Below are positions 5,392 through 5,675 of a stretch of 5,675 bases of DNA, one piece after another. Within the stretch, counting starts at the first letter, position 1, and each line of letters begins with the position of its first letter. A program made the position numbers and the translations under genes. This DNA comes from Bacteroidota bacterium (lineage in GTDB: Bacteria; Bacteroidota; Bacteroidia; Bacteroidales; VadinHA17): positions 1 through 5,675 of the forward strand of contig DAOWNN010000159.1 in assembly GCA_030642585.1 (NCBI GenBank), given 5' to 3'. The notes beneath the pieces were generated by a model. That model had not been told where the DNA came from. It did not search any database and saw nothing but the letters and a program-made list of their open reading frames with translations.

Positions 5392-5675
5392 AAACAAAAG
5401 CACTTATTGTTTCACTTACAACTTTAATTGTTGTTGCATTTACCAGCTGTAATCAACAGCCTGAAATTACCCCCGAAGAAGCCAAAGAAATTGCCAAAGA
5501 GGCTTATATCTATGGTTTCCCTATGGTGGTGAATTACAAGACCATGTACATGTATGCAGTTGATGAAAACTCGCCCGAGTACAAAGGGCCGTTCAACTAT
5601 TTATCCTGTGCTGCCAGGGTTTACACACCGGCAGACAAAGCAATTGTTACCCCTAATTCAGATACACCATATTGT
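5388..5675 (+). CDS. DUF1254-domain lipoprotein, N-terminal part (runs off the window)
   Basis: The first 96 codons of a gene that continues beyond the window. Residues 1-20 form a lipoprotein signal peptide (MKTKALIVSLTTLIVVAFTS) with a lipobox ending at Cys21, so the protein should be lipid-anchored in the cell envelope. From residue 31, AKEIAKEAYIYGFPMVVNYK and later AARVYTPADKAIVTPNSDTPY match the start of the DUF1254 domain, where the TPNSDTPY-type motif is characteristic. Full-length relatives usually also have a DUF1214 domain and run to more than 400 residues; this cannot be checked here. Their biochemical function is not established. The ATG at 5374 is excluded because its frame stops after five codons. 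The gene follows the HTH-less TetR-like gene by 33 bp with no promoter box in between, suggesting cotranscription. Confidence 0.85.
   Translation, partial: MKTKALIVSLTTLIVVAFTSCNQQPEITPEEAKEIAKEAYIYGFPMVVNYKTMYMYAVDENSPEYKGPFNYLSCAARVYTPADKAIVTPNSDTPYC

Noticed and set aside
1..5675. tRNA, rRNA or CRISPR array
   Set aside because: No tRNA T-loop/acceptor pattern, no rRNA core and no regularly spaced direct repeats were seen on either strand.

Overview
The window looks like a chromosomal segment of a Bacteroidota bacterium, probably a free-living relative of the Marinilabiliales/Bacteroidales. It is AT-rich, and no start codon has a Shine-Dalgarno sequence in front of it; upstream regions are A/T-rich instead. 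Two intergenic regions carry the TAnnTTTG -7 box typical of this phylum, and the gene at 1444 belongs to a membrane coiled-coil family that I know only from Bacteroidota. The placement rests on these signals, not on a marker gene.

Left part (1-1443). The first 41 bases may hold the last codons of an upstream gene. An AT-rich leader with a perfect 14-bp tandem duplication precedes an aldo/keto reductase (199-1185) with an intact catalytic tetrad and an N-terminal Tat-like segment that has Arg-Lys instead of Arg-Arg. Between this gene and the next lies a block of about 195 bp that is far richer in GC than its surroundings. It is full of inverted repeats and flanked by an imperfect inverted repeat, and looks like a non-autonomous repetitive element.

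Middle (1444-3944). A small membrane-anchored coiled-coil protein is followed by a complete DEAD-box RNA helicase. The helicase has a DbpA-type C-terminal RNA-binding domain and a basic tail, and is transcribed from its own recognisable promoter.

Right part (4000-5675). This is the most interesting region. A TetR-family regulator (4143-4724) has a Bacteroidota -7 box and GTTAAC-centred palindromes in its leader. A second copy of its ligand-binding architecture follows (4860-5354), but the helix-turn-helix region of this copy is about 13 residues short and lacks the usual recognition-helix signature. After a 33-bp gap comes the start of a DUF1254 lipoprotein that runs off the window. A perfect 14-bp palindrome with the same AGTTAACT core lies between the two regulator-like genes. 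I infer a small locus in which the first protein controls itself and perhaps the downstream pair by binding AGTTAACT sites, while the second acts as a sensor or heterodimer partner that cannot bind DNA by itself.
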